A stretch of 64,000 nucleotides of DNA, from positions 744,001 through 808,000 of the forward strand of contig BCIG01000002.1 in NCBI GenBank assembly GCA_001599915.1, read 5' to 3'. The stretch comes from Symbiotaphrina buchneri (lineage: Eukaryota; Ascomycota; Symbiotaphrinales; Symbiotaphrinaceae). The translations under genes were made by a program, and so were the position numbers. The notes below the pieces were generated by a model that was not told where the DNA came from, ran no database searches, and saw only the letters and a list, made by a program, of their open reading frames with translations. Position 1 is the first letter of the stretch. Each line of letters opens with the position of its first letter. Shown in pieces: positions 21,077 through 31,669 of the stretch.

Positions 21077-22223
21077 CTAGATGTCGACCCTGCTCTGAGT
21101 GAATTCCCAGAGCATCTTGATGCAATTATCAGGGAGTGTATATAGGTCCACATGGAATTCGCCCTCTGCATTAAGGGCAAAAGGAATCAGCACTACATTT
21201 TAGCAGTAGTCAGAGAGGTAAACGTACGCTCGATGTCGTTCTTGGTGTATGTCTCTGGAGACTTGTTGTCATGAACCATCTGTACAACTTGAAGCAAATC
21301 ATCCTCTTGCAATTTTTGAAGTCCCTCGGCAAGCTTTTCCATGTCGACCTGTAGTTTGTAAATTAAGTCGTCAGCAATGAACCTGCCATGTTCTCAATCC
21401 AGAGCAGGATTCCAGTGAGAGTCCATACGTTCTTGTTGCTGCGCTTTGACTTCTTGGTTGAGTCGTCTCCGCGCTTTGGTTTCACGCCGTTCTCTTCCCC
21501 AACTGGCCCTGATTCTCTAAGCGCTGTCAGAAGATTGGGCTTAGGATTCTTGAATGCCTGCATTGTATGAAATTAGTCAAGGTACGTCCTCATTGATGGT
21601 CTGGAATGAAACGCACGATGGTATGCTTCGATTCATATCGTTGACTTTGAAAGTTCAAATCATGCTGTATAGTATGATCACCGCCCTTGTCAATTGCTGT
21701 CAAGATGATCTCCATGTCAAATTCACCCCATCCTTCCTCTTCAATGCGGAATGGAGGCCGCTTGAACGCTGGCAGCACCGTTAGCTAACTGCATAAGCTT
21801 GCCAGCGGAGGGTGGAGCAGCCATACTCTGTGTGGCACGCTTCTCAAAAGACGGGTGCAACTTGTAGGTGACCTTTTCGAAGACATTGGCCGGGACCTCA
21901 TCGCCGTTCTCATTGAGCAAGTACAGTTGGATATTCCATCTCCGCATAGGAAACCCTTCCACATTCGAGGGTTTCTCACTGATTGCGAGCAACAGTCAGC
22001 TTAGGCGAAGTAGTGGCACGACCAGGGTATTTCTGACGGATGACACGTCGCCCAGGCGCGCCTGGTCCGACGGGTTGGTCACTTACATTATGTGTTGTTC
22101 TGTAATCAGCTTCACAGTTCGCTTGATCTGGAAGAATTGCAACATGGATTAGCCGTCGAGCCAATGACTGATGGTCGTTCGGAGGCTGAAAGACTGCCTT
22201 GCATGGAGACGCACATCAGGCAT
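21077..22223 (-). CDS. TAF14: YEATS-domain transcription factor subunit Taf14
   Basis: Seven exons: 22215-22223, 22087-22127, 21827-21978, 21617-21768, 21429-21557, 21228-21348 and 21077-21165; product 230 residues with all phases consistent. The first exon is 9 nt (MPD). Residues ~4-130 are the YEATS domain, a reader of acylated histone lysines (VEGFPMRRWNIQLYLLNENG, KVTYKLHPSF, PPFRIEEEGWGEFDMEI). A Lys-rich linker follows, then the C-terminal extra-terminal (ET/BET-like) domain (EKLAEGLQKLQEDDLLQVVQ, TYTKNDIEQGEFHVDLYTLP). Taf14 is shared by TFIID, TFIIF, SWI/SNF, INO80 and NuA3. The 80-nt intron 21349-21428 was chosen because shorter joins break the frame. Confidence 0.92.
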
Positions 22224-22926
22224 TTTGACGTTCCTTCAAGCTGCCCAGAGCACACCGTCAGGTAGCGTCTGAAGGGTGGAGTAAGAACGGGGTGAGGACA
22301 GGTTGAGGTCGAACGTGCGTCGTGCAGCGCAACAGGCCACCAGCAGTGGATTCACAGTGTCGTACTTGATGGGCGTCGCGGCTACCCAATGAACAGTGAG
22401 GGTCCAGGTCTGAGAGTACGAGTATCTTTGAAGGAGTGAGTGGATGGATATATCGCGGGGTTCTAGCAGGTGTAAACTTCATAGCGTACTGACGCGGTCG
22501 CTTGGCTATGAGACCAAACCAAACCAACCAAACCGGAGAAGACCAAACGTCATCGGGAATAGCGTGAAAGCTCCTTTCACCGCGGCGAAGCTGTAAAGGT
22601 ACAGGGATGAAGATGAAGGATGCAGGATCTTAAGCAACCTGGTAAGTACACTCGACTGAAGGCGAAGGGAGAATAAAGTCGATTGATCTACGTTTGTATG
22701 GAGCACGCATCTTCCAGATTCGAACACTTAGCAGCCAACAGGTGAACCGAAGTTCAACATCAAGCTATTCTACTTTGGATGGAGAAGAGGACATAGCTCC
22801 CTATGTGAGCTTCAAACTTCCAATGACACTGCTATGCTAGAAAACACCTTTCGATCCATTGCCCAAGGACGTGACTGGACCAATAAAAGACAGGTACAGG
22901 AGAGAACAAGACTTCTCAGCTATTCT
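22224..22926. other. intergenic between TAF14 start and RanBP1 stop
   Basis: About 700 bases, with TAF14 promoter and RanBP1 3' flank. A short CCAAACCAAACCAACCAAACC run lies near 22513-22533. No gene or other repeat seen. Confidence 0.5.
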
Positions 22927-23883
22927 TCAGGATTGGGCGAACAACGCCTCGTTCTCCTGCTGTGCCTTGATAAAAGCTTCTTTGAAAAGATTGGCATCTG
23001 TGACCAGTCAGCCATTTTCTGCTTCCAATCCGGTAAGTTGTCAAGTGTACATACTCTCGCTATTGGCAAACCGGATGGCCAAAGTCTGTGCTTCAGGCTC
23101 CCCCTCACTGACATCGGCGGCGGCGTTCCACACCCAGCTACGGTCGCTGCCAACGTTGGGAGACAGCTTCATGTCGGGGACAACTACAAAAGAGTTAGTC
23201 GTGCATAGGGGTTGGGAATGGGAGCGATCTTATTACCGTAATGATTGGCGCAAACCTTGAGCGTCTTGTCGCGACGCATGACCAGTCTAGTCTTGCCGTT
23301 CTCCTTGTGCTTCAACAATCTCACATCACCGGTACCCCGCTCCTTCCACTCGCGGCTGTCGCGATCGAACTTGAACAGCTTTGCCCTCATCTTGAAGGTC
23401 TGTTCCTCCAGTTCTTCGTTGGTCTTGACGTCGACCTTCTCTGTCAAATGTACCACAGGCTCAAAGTGGACATCTGGTGATTCCTCTACTTCCTCCTGCA
23501 AAAGACCGTTAGTAAACTGTAAAAGTTGTGAGATATGCCATTGTTCTGACCTCATCACCTGCAGCTTTCTTCTTTGAGGACCCAGACTCTTCCTGTTCTG
23601 CTTCCTCCGGCTCCTCCTTCTTCTCCTTCTTGGCACCGCCCCCGAACATTGAAAAGACGTTGTCTTTTACACCGGCGGCAACAGAAGAAGCGGCAGCAGC
23701 GGCGTTCGCGGCAGTCTCGGTCACCTTCTCGGTTGCGCTCGGTTGGTCGCTGGTAGTCTCATCTTTGCCCAGTGTTGAAGCGGGGTGAGTGGCCAACTCG
23801 GTCTCTTTCTGAGCGAGCTTGGGCTCCGCAGCAGCGGCAGCTTGAGCATGGGGGTCAAGCTGCGTATCGGTGTTCGACGACAT
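22927..23883 (-). CDS. YRB1: Ran-specific GTPase-activating accessory protein RanBP1
   Basis: Four exons: 23551-23883, 23237-23495, 23055-23183 and 22927-22997; product 263 residues. The N-terminal third is Ala/Glu-rich and low complexity ([20 protein letters not shown]). The Ran-binding domain spans roughly residues 118-250 ([83 protein letters not shown]). RanBP1 binds Ran-GTP in the cytoplasm, stimulates RanGAP and releases export complexes. The C-terminal helix [16 protein letters not shown] ends the domain. The N-terminal low-complexity part is longer than in yeast Yrb1 but usual for filamentous fungi. Confidence 0.95.
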
Positions 23884-24484
23884 ATTTGCAGAGAGCGAGC
23901 AGCGAGAGGGAGAATATGTTGATATGATGGAGCTCGTGGACAAGATCTTCACCAGATGAGATGGGGGGTTGATGTCGGGGGTGATGAAATGTGCAAGCGT
24001 TAGGGTATTGGGCTTCAGTAGTAAATTAAGGTAGTGAGCGCTGATCGGTTTGTTTGGGAAAAAGATGCTGCTACGACATTGCTCGGCGCTAGCCCTAAGG
24101 AGTTAAACCGATAGGAAATAACCCCTGATGAACATGTCAGGCGGGGGAAAAGCTCACCGCTCACCGCTCACCTCTCACCTCTCACATCTCACCTCCGGAG
24201 TCGACCTGCAACCACCTCCTAGCCGATAGAGGACCTCGACTACGGGCAGACATTTACACTTTACTCTACTACATCAAGACCAGACCCATGTGAGAGAGGA
24301 AGATTGGGCTGACTGCCCTTACAACTCATAGACTTGCTGAAATAACTCCCAGTCGTGCCCCAACTGTGTGACAACCCTACTAAACCCCTTAAACCTGAGT
24401 AAACTCCTCCCCCAAATGCCCTGCGCCAAGTGCTCTGTATCCAGACCACGCCATACAAACGCTTCCACTCAGCCCAAGTGAACG
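23884..24484. other. intergenic between RanBP1 start and unknown TM protein
   Basis: About 600 bases holding the RanBP1 promoter. It contains the short tandem CTCACC-type array annotated at 24152-24195. No gene recognised. Confidence 0.5.
24152..24195. repeat. short CTCACC(G/T) tandem array
   Basis: Five to six imperfect 7-9-nt units of the type CTCACCG / CTCACCT / CTCACAT in direct succession. It lies roughly 270 bases upstream of the RanBP1 start codon on the opposite reading. Slippage-prone minisatellite; no regulatory role is shown. Confidence 0.7.
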
Positions 24485-26863
24485 TCAATGGTCACTGAAA
24501 GCTTTGCGCCAGATCCGGTGGGCTTGCTTCTGTGCTTTCCGCACCATCAAAGGCTTGGCCGGTTCGACCTGTACTTTCATATTTCTGGATTGTGTCGCCA
24601 TGTCCACATACGCCGCCCACATGTCTCGTTTCACCCTCCTGAGGCACTCTCCTGGCATGGATCCCAGGCGTTGTGCAGCCACCCAGCTTCGATCAAAAAG
24701 TCTTCTTACTAGAACTCGTGGCACTAGCTCTTGTGCCTTGACTTTGATCCAAGGCTGCAGGTGAGCTTGTGCATCTTTCAACTGGTGAAAAGCGGCACTC
24801 GTAGCATTCTCAGCTCGCATCCGGAGACGGTATGCCTCACTTTCTGCTCTAGTAAGCATTCTGCCAAATCCCATCGTCCCAAAGTTCCGTAATCGAGTTC
24901 TTGCATACACAACAGCACTCCGGATGGTCTGCATAAGTTCCACGAGTTCTTCATGCTTCCAGGTTGGTCCGAGCCAAGAAGACGTGAACTGAACTGCGAG
25001 TGTCTTGGCACGCTTCGATGCAGTAAGCACAGTAACATTCACAGTACCAAAAGCATCCTTAGGGCTGAGGTTCACAGCATGAACACCATAAAAGAGCTTG
25101 GACACTTTTGCGGCCACTGCGTGTTCGTCCCGGGTCACGTTGACCATGACAAGGTTTTCAGGCGATTTGAGGACCAGGTACCCATCTCCGATCACGTGGA
25201 TCTTAATTTCCACCTCCTCATTTCGAGACTTGACGATGGCCTTCGAGTTTTGGCTAAAATGGATCAAGTCTTCCTTGGCTTGAGCTACAGTAAGACCTTT
25301 TTGTGCGTTGCTCTGGTGCACCGGTGACACAGTGGCCTCGGCTTGACCGACCGGTGGTTCCAATATACCACTGGCATGAGCTGGAGACATGACCGAGGAT
25401 GCGGATACTGAAGAATTCGTATGCAGATCAGATCGGGCTTCAAAGACAGACCCAAGGAAAGGGCTAGCGATGATAGTTAAACCTATGAGCGCTAATATAG
25501 CGAAGGCTTGAACTATTGAGCAATGCTTCATCCACCGGGACAGTCCGCGGTATAGCATGGCTGGAGTAGTCATGCCCTCGGGGAACTCCTTCTCTGATCG
25601 TCGTAGTCCAGGTATGCCCAATCGGGTAGATTGAATCGAGCGTTCGGGCGTATCCTCCCTTGTATAGAGACCAGTGAGCGCTGCAAGATTCCGATTCATC
25701 TGCTCAGGTGCAATGCGCAAAAAAGAATCCAGGTCAATTGGTACACGCTTCAACACTCTGTAGTCTGCGATATCCTCATCCTGGGACTCAATGCACATGT
25801 GTACACTGTCATGGTCCAGAGTGTAGCTATCGGCCGTTGTAGCGATTGATCGGTCCTCGGATATGACGATTGACGGTACGCTGTGCCTCGACATAAATGA
25901 TCTGGCATAAAGACGAGTTTGCCGCGTAGAGAACGCTTCGTCTTTGCCGCAAAAGAAGATCGCAAGGTGGGGCAGCCGCCAAGCCTGCGGAGAGTCGAGA
26001 ATCCACCCATCTGAAGAGGAACTTGACAGACAAGTAAGCCCACTCTTGAAACCAAGTTTTAGAGTGTCAGGACGCCCCTCAACTCTCAGGTTCGTGGCAG
26101 AAATACAGTCATCAACAATGAGTTCGATACCGTAAGATTCGATCAACTCCACTTCGGGAGACCATCGTTCACCAAAATCAGATATAGGAATGATATTGAA
26201 TCTTGCAGGCCTTCCAGCGCCGGACAATGTTTGAGCGTCACCAAAAGGGACAGCCAAAGCCTTCCCTAACTTCTCAACGATCACAGGCTCAGCAGACGGA
26301 CTACCGATGTAACACACGCGGAACGGCTCTGTAACATGGAGGCCAGTCTTTGACATGGATTGCCGTATGGTCAGCCGGAGCTGAGCCTCTGAGTCTTTCG
26401 AGGGCATGTTTCTCCACATCTGGCTGTCACCATTCCGGGGCAAATTGCAGACGAGGTGGACCACAGATGCTTTGCCTGAAGGTGGGACGAAACCGTCTTG
26501 GAACTCGATGGGTTCAGCCGCAACACGGCCGTCATCAGTCGCTGTGAGCCGACTCCCAAGCACGTGGTCATCAGTGCCCTGCGACTCCAAAGCATTGACT
26601 ATCTCAGAGACGCTACCATCCAAGTTCTCATTGGGATCTTTTATCGAATCAGTATCACGAGGTCCTAGACTGTCTTCAGTCCCAGTGAAGCTCTCGAGAT
26701 CATCTCTGCTGATGTCGTTCACAGACACGACAGAGTCAGCATAGTTTCCATGTTCGTCATCCTCAGACATGAGGTTCATCGAGTCACCCAAGATGTCGTA
26801 AGCACTATCACCAAGTGAGTCTGAGCCATCCTCCATATGTGGCTCTCCTGCGCGAGAAGGCAT
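24485..26863 (-). CDS. conserved-looking single-TM protein of unknown function
   Basis: One uninterrupted frame of 792 residues from the ATG at 26863; the open frame extends a little upstream but only through GTG. The N-terminus is acidic and Ser-rich (MEDGSDSLGDSAYDILGDS). Two ordered-looking blocks follow, including FRVCYIGSPSAEPVIVEKLGK and LPHLAIFFCGKDEAF, reminiscent of a nucleotide- or phosphatase-type Rossmann pattern but without a clear motif. One membrane segment lies near residue 480 (FAILALIGLTIIASPFLGSVF). The region after it contains a beta-rich domain (GDGYLVLKSPENLVMVNVTR) and a basic, helical C-terminus ending KQAHRIWRKAFSDH. Topology and organelle cannot be set from sequence. 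I do not recognise a characterised family and propose no function. Confidence 0.75.
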   Translation of the reverse strand: MPSRAGEPHMEDGSDSLGDSAYDILGDSMNLMSEDDEHGNYADSVVSVNDISRDDLESFTGTEDSLGPRDTDSIKDPNENLDGSVSEIVNALESQGTDDHVLGSRLTATDDGRVAAEPIEFQDGFVPPSGKASVVHLVCNLPRNGDSQMWRNMPSKDSEAQLRLTIRQSMSKTGLHVTEPFRVCYIGSPSAEPVIVEKLGKALAVPFGDAQTLSGAGRPARFNIIPISDFGERWSPEVELIESYGIELIVDDCISATNLRVEGRPDTLKLGFKSGLTCLSSSSSDGWILDSPQAWRLPHLAIFFCGKDEAFSTRQTRLYARSFMSRHSVPSIVISEDRSIATTADSYTLDHDSVHMCIESQDEDIADYRVLKRVPIDLDSFLRIAPEQMNRNLAALTGLYTREDTPERSIQSTRLGIPGLRRSEKEFPEGMTTPAMLYRGLSRWMKHCSIVQAFAILALIGLTIIASPFLGSVFEARSDLHTNSSVSASSVMSPAHASGILEPPVGQAEATVSPVHQSNAQKGLTVAQAKEDLIHFSQNSKAIVKSRNEEVEIKIHVIGDGYLVLKSPENLVMVNVTRDEHAVAAKVSKLFYGVHAVNLSPKDAFGTVNVTVLTASKRAKTLAVQFTSSWLGPTWKHEELVELMQTIRSAVVYARTRLRNFGTMGFGRMLTRAESEAYRLRMRAENATSAAFHQLKDAQAHLQPWIKVKAQELVPRVLVRRLFDRSWVAAQRLGSMPGECLRRVKRDMWAAYVDMATQSRNMKVQVEPAKPLMVRKAQKQAHRIWRKAFSDH

Positions 26864-26950
26864 GATCCTGCCAACAGGACCGGTACTTAGAAGAAGCAGA
26901 AGAAGAGAAACCAGTACGGCCACAGTCTACTTCCTGTGTTTGTCGGAGAT

Positions 26951-26976
26951 CGATGACGACGATGACGACGATGACC
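26951..26976. repeat. GATGACGAC microsatellite
   Basis: Three near-perfect 9-nt units (GATGACGAC) just upstream of the start codon of the minus-strand TM-protein gene, probably within its 5' leader. Confidence 0.7.
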
Positions 26977-27374
26977 CCGGTCACCCGAGCCACAGTTTCA
27001 AGCGTACCCAGGTCAGCTCCCAGCTCCGTCCTTCGACTACCCAGACGGCCGGACACAGCGGGAACCAGACTAATCTTCAATAGCGACGAGATTCGCGGTG
27101 ATCATGAACCTCGCGCGCAAGGAGCCTTGTAAACGCCAGCGATGTGTGCCCACTAAGATACCTCTTCGTACGACGCAGGCGGCAGGTGCGGGGCAAGAGA
27201 ACCGCGCGTCTCACTGTCGTTGGGTGACCGGCTGCAGAAGCCCCGAAAGCGGCAGAATCAGTGGCAGATGGGAGTTCGGAGCCTGTAGTCACTATCCTTG
27301 TGCAACACCCTTGAGACCGGTGGAGAGAAGCAAGGCGAGTAGGGTAGCGGAGAACTGGAATGTATGGGTATAGT

Positions 27375-27565
27375 AGGTAAGGTTGGAGAGCGCAGATAAG
27401 GTAAGGTACTCTAAGGTAGGGCAGGCAGCAGTAGCAGCAACTATCGGAGCGAGCTTCGTGCGGGGTGATAAGGTAAGGTACCTAGGCAAGGTACCAGCAC
27501 ATTCAGGTAAGGCTGGGTACGGAACAAGGTATCTTCAAGTAAAAGGTACTTGAGGTAAGCAGGTC
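27375..27565. repeat. cluster of AAGGTAAGGTACC motifs
   Basis: Direct and inverted copies of the TAAGGTACC family: AGGTAAGGTTGG, ATAAGGTAAGGTACTCTAAGG, ATAAGGTAAGGTACCTAGG, CAAGGTACC and AGGTACTTGAGGTAAG. Most copies here point the same way, unlike the inverted pairs at 5.6 kb. Confidence 0.65.
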
Positions 27566-28263
27566 CATCATGGCTGGTATCAACTGATAGCGATTAGAAG
27601 GACTGGACGATAAAAATACCTAAACAGGACGCTCCGTAGGGACACAGCGAGACAGATAATGTGAGCACACCGAAAGTCCAACATACCTCACCTTGTCAGC
27701 AGTAGTCCAAGATGCACCAATACAAAAAGCATCCATTTCCATTTGAATTACCTTTGTATGCATGTAAGCTTTCCGTGATTAGATTGGAAAATAAGGAAAA
27801 CAGTATCTATACGCCCGTGCAACCCCACGCAACACCTCCCAAAAGCGTAGTGTACAAACGGATGGCCTCAGCTTCTCCTGCCAGAAGACCTCCTAGAAGC
27901 CCTCTTCAGGTGGCCGTCACATGCGTGATAACTCTACAGCAGCCGTCCCGTAACGCTCTCCAAACTGCAGGACCGGCAGAAATTGGATATTGGAGGATGT
28001 ATGACTCAGGCCGAGAAGAGGTCGCTTCCTTGAACGACCGGCCTCTATGTGCCTTATTAGTGTCGGCTTTCAAAAGAGACGTCCAGCAGGCCCTTCACCA
28101 CCTAGCCCAGAGATGCTCATTGAGGAGAATTCGCCGAAGACGCCAGATTGTGAGCCAAGATAACCGATCACCCACGCAGGAAAGGGCATCGGAATGCATC
28201 ACAAGGACAACGCCGGATGGTTAGGACAGAAACGCATGACACAGGGCCACCACAACTCGGTTC

Positions 28264-30002
28264 TCAAGGAGAGGCCCATCCTCCCGCTACTTCAACCCAT
28301 TCCGCCAGACAACTCCCTTGTTTACCCTCGACGTCGACAATGTCGGTGTCACATCTGCAACGGCATCCAACGCCGTTCTCCTTTTCGGTGTCCCAGGACT
28401 CCCAATATTCATCTTCCTCTTTTCTCTTCTTCTCGTCGACGGTGGTCATTTCCAGGTAAGGCTCCCTCGGCAATTGTCGCGCCGGGGCATTTGCTGGGCA
28501 ATGCTGGATTGTCGTATGGCGATAGCCAAAATCGCGGAAGTAATGGATGTCCTTCGGCGACAACAGCGCCCCTGCCGCCAAGGAATGTATCGGCGCATCG
28601 CCCCACTGTCCAAAGTCAGCTGACATCAAGAGTATAACGTCCAAGGAAGCACTCACCCTTTCCATCCAAAAGCCGCCGCTCCGGTCCATCATTTGGAAAA
28701 AGTCCTCGTATTCCTTGCTACGGAAAAAGTCGAGTCGAGCTATCTCAAAATTGCTCCAGAAATGGCACATGTTGTACTTCTCGCCTTCCATCGCTTCTGG
28801 ATCCACCTCGGTAAGCAGACCGGTGCCGGGTTCCGTCCGTAGAATTTCCTTCGGCAATGGCGGCTTATAGTCAGGGTCATCAGCAGGTAGCACCGCCGGT
28901 TCCTCGGCTGGAGGCTCTACAAACATCTCCCATAGCCCCTTGGAGGTCAGGTTGTTCAGACGTTTGTACGCTGAAGCATAGCGGAAAATGTTCGGGACTG
29001 TTTCCTTCAACTCCTTGACAGCAATGGTGAAGCCATATGTCTTATTAGATCTTGCCATGTGCACAAAAGGATCACTATCCGATATCAGCACCAATGCAAA
29101 CAGAGTCTGGAAAGGGCGAGCATACTAGGTGATGTCGCAGAAGTACTTGATCTCCGGCTCCAGCCGCCAATACCACTCGTACTTCTGAAGCAGCTCATGT
29201 TTGTAGAAAAACCTAAAGATCTATCAGTTGATCGTGGACTACAATTCGGAAGGTGCTAGTGTCGTTACCCCGAGTAGAATCTACACATATGATGATAGCT
29301 TTCCATGCCGCCATACATGATTGCTGCATCACCCTGCTTTGCTATGCCCTCCTTGGCAACCGCTGCATCGACCCAGTCGGGATAACCCCACATACTGGAA
29401 TCTATCTTGCCGAACTCGACTGGAGCACTGGTGTAATTGGCAACCGTTTCCTTGAAGGTCGAGTTGAAATCGCCATCATTGAGGAAGACGTAAGGATAAT
29501 GGAACCAGCGATTGAAATGGCGCTCGATAGACTTAAGCGATTGAATGACTCCATCCAACTCCTTGTTTCTTGCAAGGACTACAAAGGCAGCATTCATCCG
29601 CGGACCAGTATTCTGGGGTTCTAGGCAGCCCGTGACGAATACTTTGTCGTGTTCTTCGCTGATTTTCCTGTCCATGCCGATATCAGTAAACTGCCTTCTG
29701 AATTGATACTTGTACTCTTGAGCTTACCTTATGGAAGGAGGTGCTCCAGCCGGTACGAACATTCTGGACGATGAAGAAGGATGCCGTACGACAAGGATGA
29801 GTATTAAAATTATAACGATGCACGGGAAAACAAGGACAACACCCAGGGGTATGGAAATGGATGAATTGCCTTTCAGGCGTATTCTCCCGCGAAAGAACGC
29901 CAAACGGGGTGCGAGCCCGTCTTTGTGGAAGGAGAAATCATCGAGCGAGGGAAGATTCGGCGATGAGGGTATCCGCTTCACAAGATTCTGCACGAGCCCC
30001 AT
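28264..30002 (-). CDS. GT15 alpha-1,2-mannosyltransferase (Kre2/Mnt1/Ktr family)
   Basis: Five exons: 29728-30002, 29269-29667, 29126-29212, 28657-29074 and 28264-28605; product 506 residues. The protein is a type II Golgi membrane enzyme: a short cytosolic tail, a signal anchor near residues 55-75 (PLGVVLVFPCIVIILILILVV), then the luminal catalytic domain. GT15 signatures are plain: NAAFVVLARNKELDGV, YPYVFLNDGDF, YEWYWRLEPEIKYFCDI, YGFTIAVKELKETVPN, MCHFWSNFEIARLDFFRS, WGDAPIHSLAAGALL and GVGCRCRCDTDIVD. It transfers mannose from GDP-mannose to O- or N-linked glycans of cell-wall glycoproteins. The start is the first in-frame ATG (MGLVQNLV); an earlier TTG is ignored. Exact paralogue (Kre2 or Ktr) is not decided. 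Confidence 0.94.
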
Positions 30003-31089
30003 GAGGCCGAAATGCCGATGTAGCTTGCGGCGACAGGCCCAGACTCTCAATCAGAATAAGACGGTTTGACCGGATTCTTATCCGGACCACGAGGGAACTG
30101 GCCAAGGCACCAGTTGCGTGATAGATGCTTCCTGGGATGGAAAGTAGCGAGTGGCAGCAGAAGCCCCGGGGGTCGCGAACACCACGGGCTTCCTGTCACG
30201 GTATCGGCTCCGTGTTGACTGAACTCTCGAAAGCAGCGATAGGACGACTATTGGCGATATAACATTGAAGGCCTCGAGATCTTGCAACAAGGAAAAACTT
30301 CGCACAGTACCTGGTGATAGTAGTGAGGCCGATGGTGGTGATGGTGGTGATGGTGGTGCATGCCTTCAGGATACGGAGGCCCGCTTAGGGTCAAACTTAA
30401 AGTTCGCTGACTGGCAAGTTCTAAGGATGGCTTTAATTTGGCGGAAGCAGAGAAGCGCCGCTGCTGTCTAAAAGGTGCCACCGCTAAAGTCTGCCTAAGG
30501 TACAAAGTAGCCGAGCGAGACTCCTGCGTCCGATCCCGCCTCGCCGTCTCTAAGGTACATTATTATCCACCTACGTACCTTAAGGTACTTCGTACTTAAG
30601 GTACACCTACCTGTTCCTTCTTACGATCATCGAGACTCGACGCTTCCGTCACCTTGGATGAATATCCCTACGCTCGTACCTGTATTACCACAGAGTCCCA
30701 AAAAGTAACTAACAGGCTTTTGCTCTGCAGAAAACAGACTTTGTAGGTTACTGTCATTGCTTGGCTCTTGGCTTAGCTCGCCTTTCCTGTTTCATTGGCG
30801 GCCTTTATATGCTCCTCTTCGTCTTGTGGAACTCGTTACTTATCAAAGCTAAATGTCGATCAAACCGGCGATCAAAGTTATTGTTATGGAGTACTATCTC
30901 GATAGCCTGGCAAGACCCTTGTCTTGCTGCCATGCCCGTCATTTCTGTCAGGGAATTTTGATCCCGCACAAACCACGCTCCTGCACTGCGTTTGCGCCTA
31001 TCAATGCTTGTCTTCAATGATATTCTTACTCGCTAATGACTTGAGATCACCAGCAGCGTACTGGGTCTGATGGACTGTTGCCGCTCATC
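30003..31089. other. 1.1-kb divergent intergenic region GT15 / DUF4604
   Basis: No gene recognised. It includes a GATGGTGGT triplet array (30331-30359) and a GGTACC-type cluster at about 30490-30615, where CGTACCTTAAGGTACTTCG forms an inverted pair followed by TACTTAAGGTACACC. Confidence 0.5.
30331..30359. repeat. GATGGTGGT triplet array
   Basis: Three tandem 9-nt units GATGGTGGT, about 330 bases upstream of the GT15 start codon. On the minus strand it reads as a run of His codons, but no gene uses that frame. Confidence 0.7.
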
Positions 31090-31669
31090 ATGAGCTTCAA
31101 AGCAAAGAACTTGACCTATGGTACGCTTGTTCATTCTGTTTTGCTTCACACGCTTACGTTCTGCAAGAGCAAAAAGAACCACCGTTCCTTCAGAAGCTAA
31201 AGAGTCAATATAACTCTTCAGATAGCCATCGCCATGAGCGGCAATGCCCCGACCAAAGAAAGAGAAGGATGAAGATGAAGAGGATGCGCCAACCTACGTC
31301 GACGCTGAATCGCTGAACACGATTCCCAAGGAGAAATATGACTCTATGGTGCGTGAAGCACTGGACGAGGAAAGAAGTGGAGATGCCCAGGACGTACCGG
31401 CAAAAGTTCATCATAAGGATGATGATGCGGTGGACCACAGTCGCCTTACAGAAGCTTCCGGCTCTGAATCTCCTCGAACTAATGTTGTGTCAGACTTGGG
31501 GCACAAGCACAAGAGGAAAGCAGTAAGGATTATAGGAGCGGAGGCGGAAGAAGATGATGGCGTGCTTCAAACCTCGCAGAAAGCACCAAGTTCAAGCACT
31601 TCAGGTTCAAGGAATAAGAAGAAAAAGAAGATACAGTTATCTTTCCACAACGAAGATGAAGAAAGCTAG
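31090..31669 (+). CDS. DUF4604 protein, apparent single-base frameshift
   Basis: Exon 1 (31090-31120) encodes MSFKAKNLTY, the hallmark start of the fungal DUF4604 family. After a 47-nt intron, exon 2 opens at 31168 and reads EQKEPPFLQKLKSQY and then a His-Glu-Arg (HER) element, as expected for the family. Near 31242-31250 this frame runs out, and the family sequence resumes in a different frame as PRPKKEKDEDEEDAPTYVD, ending with a Lys-rich KKKKKIQLSF tail at 31669. The two parts fit if one base is missing around CGGCAATGCC. An alternative is to skip exon 2 (intron 31121-31238), which restores frame but loses the conserved segment. The acidic/basic tail suggests a nuclear protein; function unknown. 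Either the allele is broken or the assembly has an indel. Confidence 0.6.

Larger units (their letters stand above)
26864..28263. other. 1.4-kb intergenic interval
   Basis: Upstream region of the unknown TM protein and 3' flank of the GT15 gene. It holds a GATGAC repeat (26951-26976) and a dense GGTAAGGTACC cluster (27375-27565). A 170-codon plus-strand frame at 27712-28224 starts at ATG but shows no domain logic and I do not accept it. Confidence 0.45.

Noticed and set aside
21349-21428. A 35-nt intron in TAF14 using the donor after ENMA
   Set aside because: It breaks the frame; the donor GTATGG at 21428 gives an 80-nt intron and the expected KN-VDMEKLAEG join.
24152-24195. CTCACC array as a CRISPR or satellite locus
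   Set aside because: Units are 7-9 nt, directly abutting and without spacers; simple slippage repeat in a eukaryotic promoter.
27712-28224. 170-codon plus-strand frame beside the GT15 gene
   Set aside because: Basic, low-information sequence without recognisable domain; lies in the 3' flank of the convergent gene.
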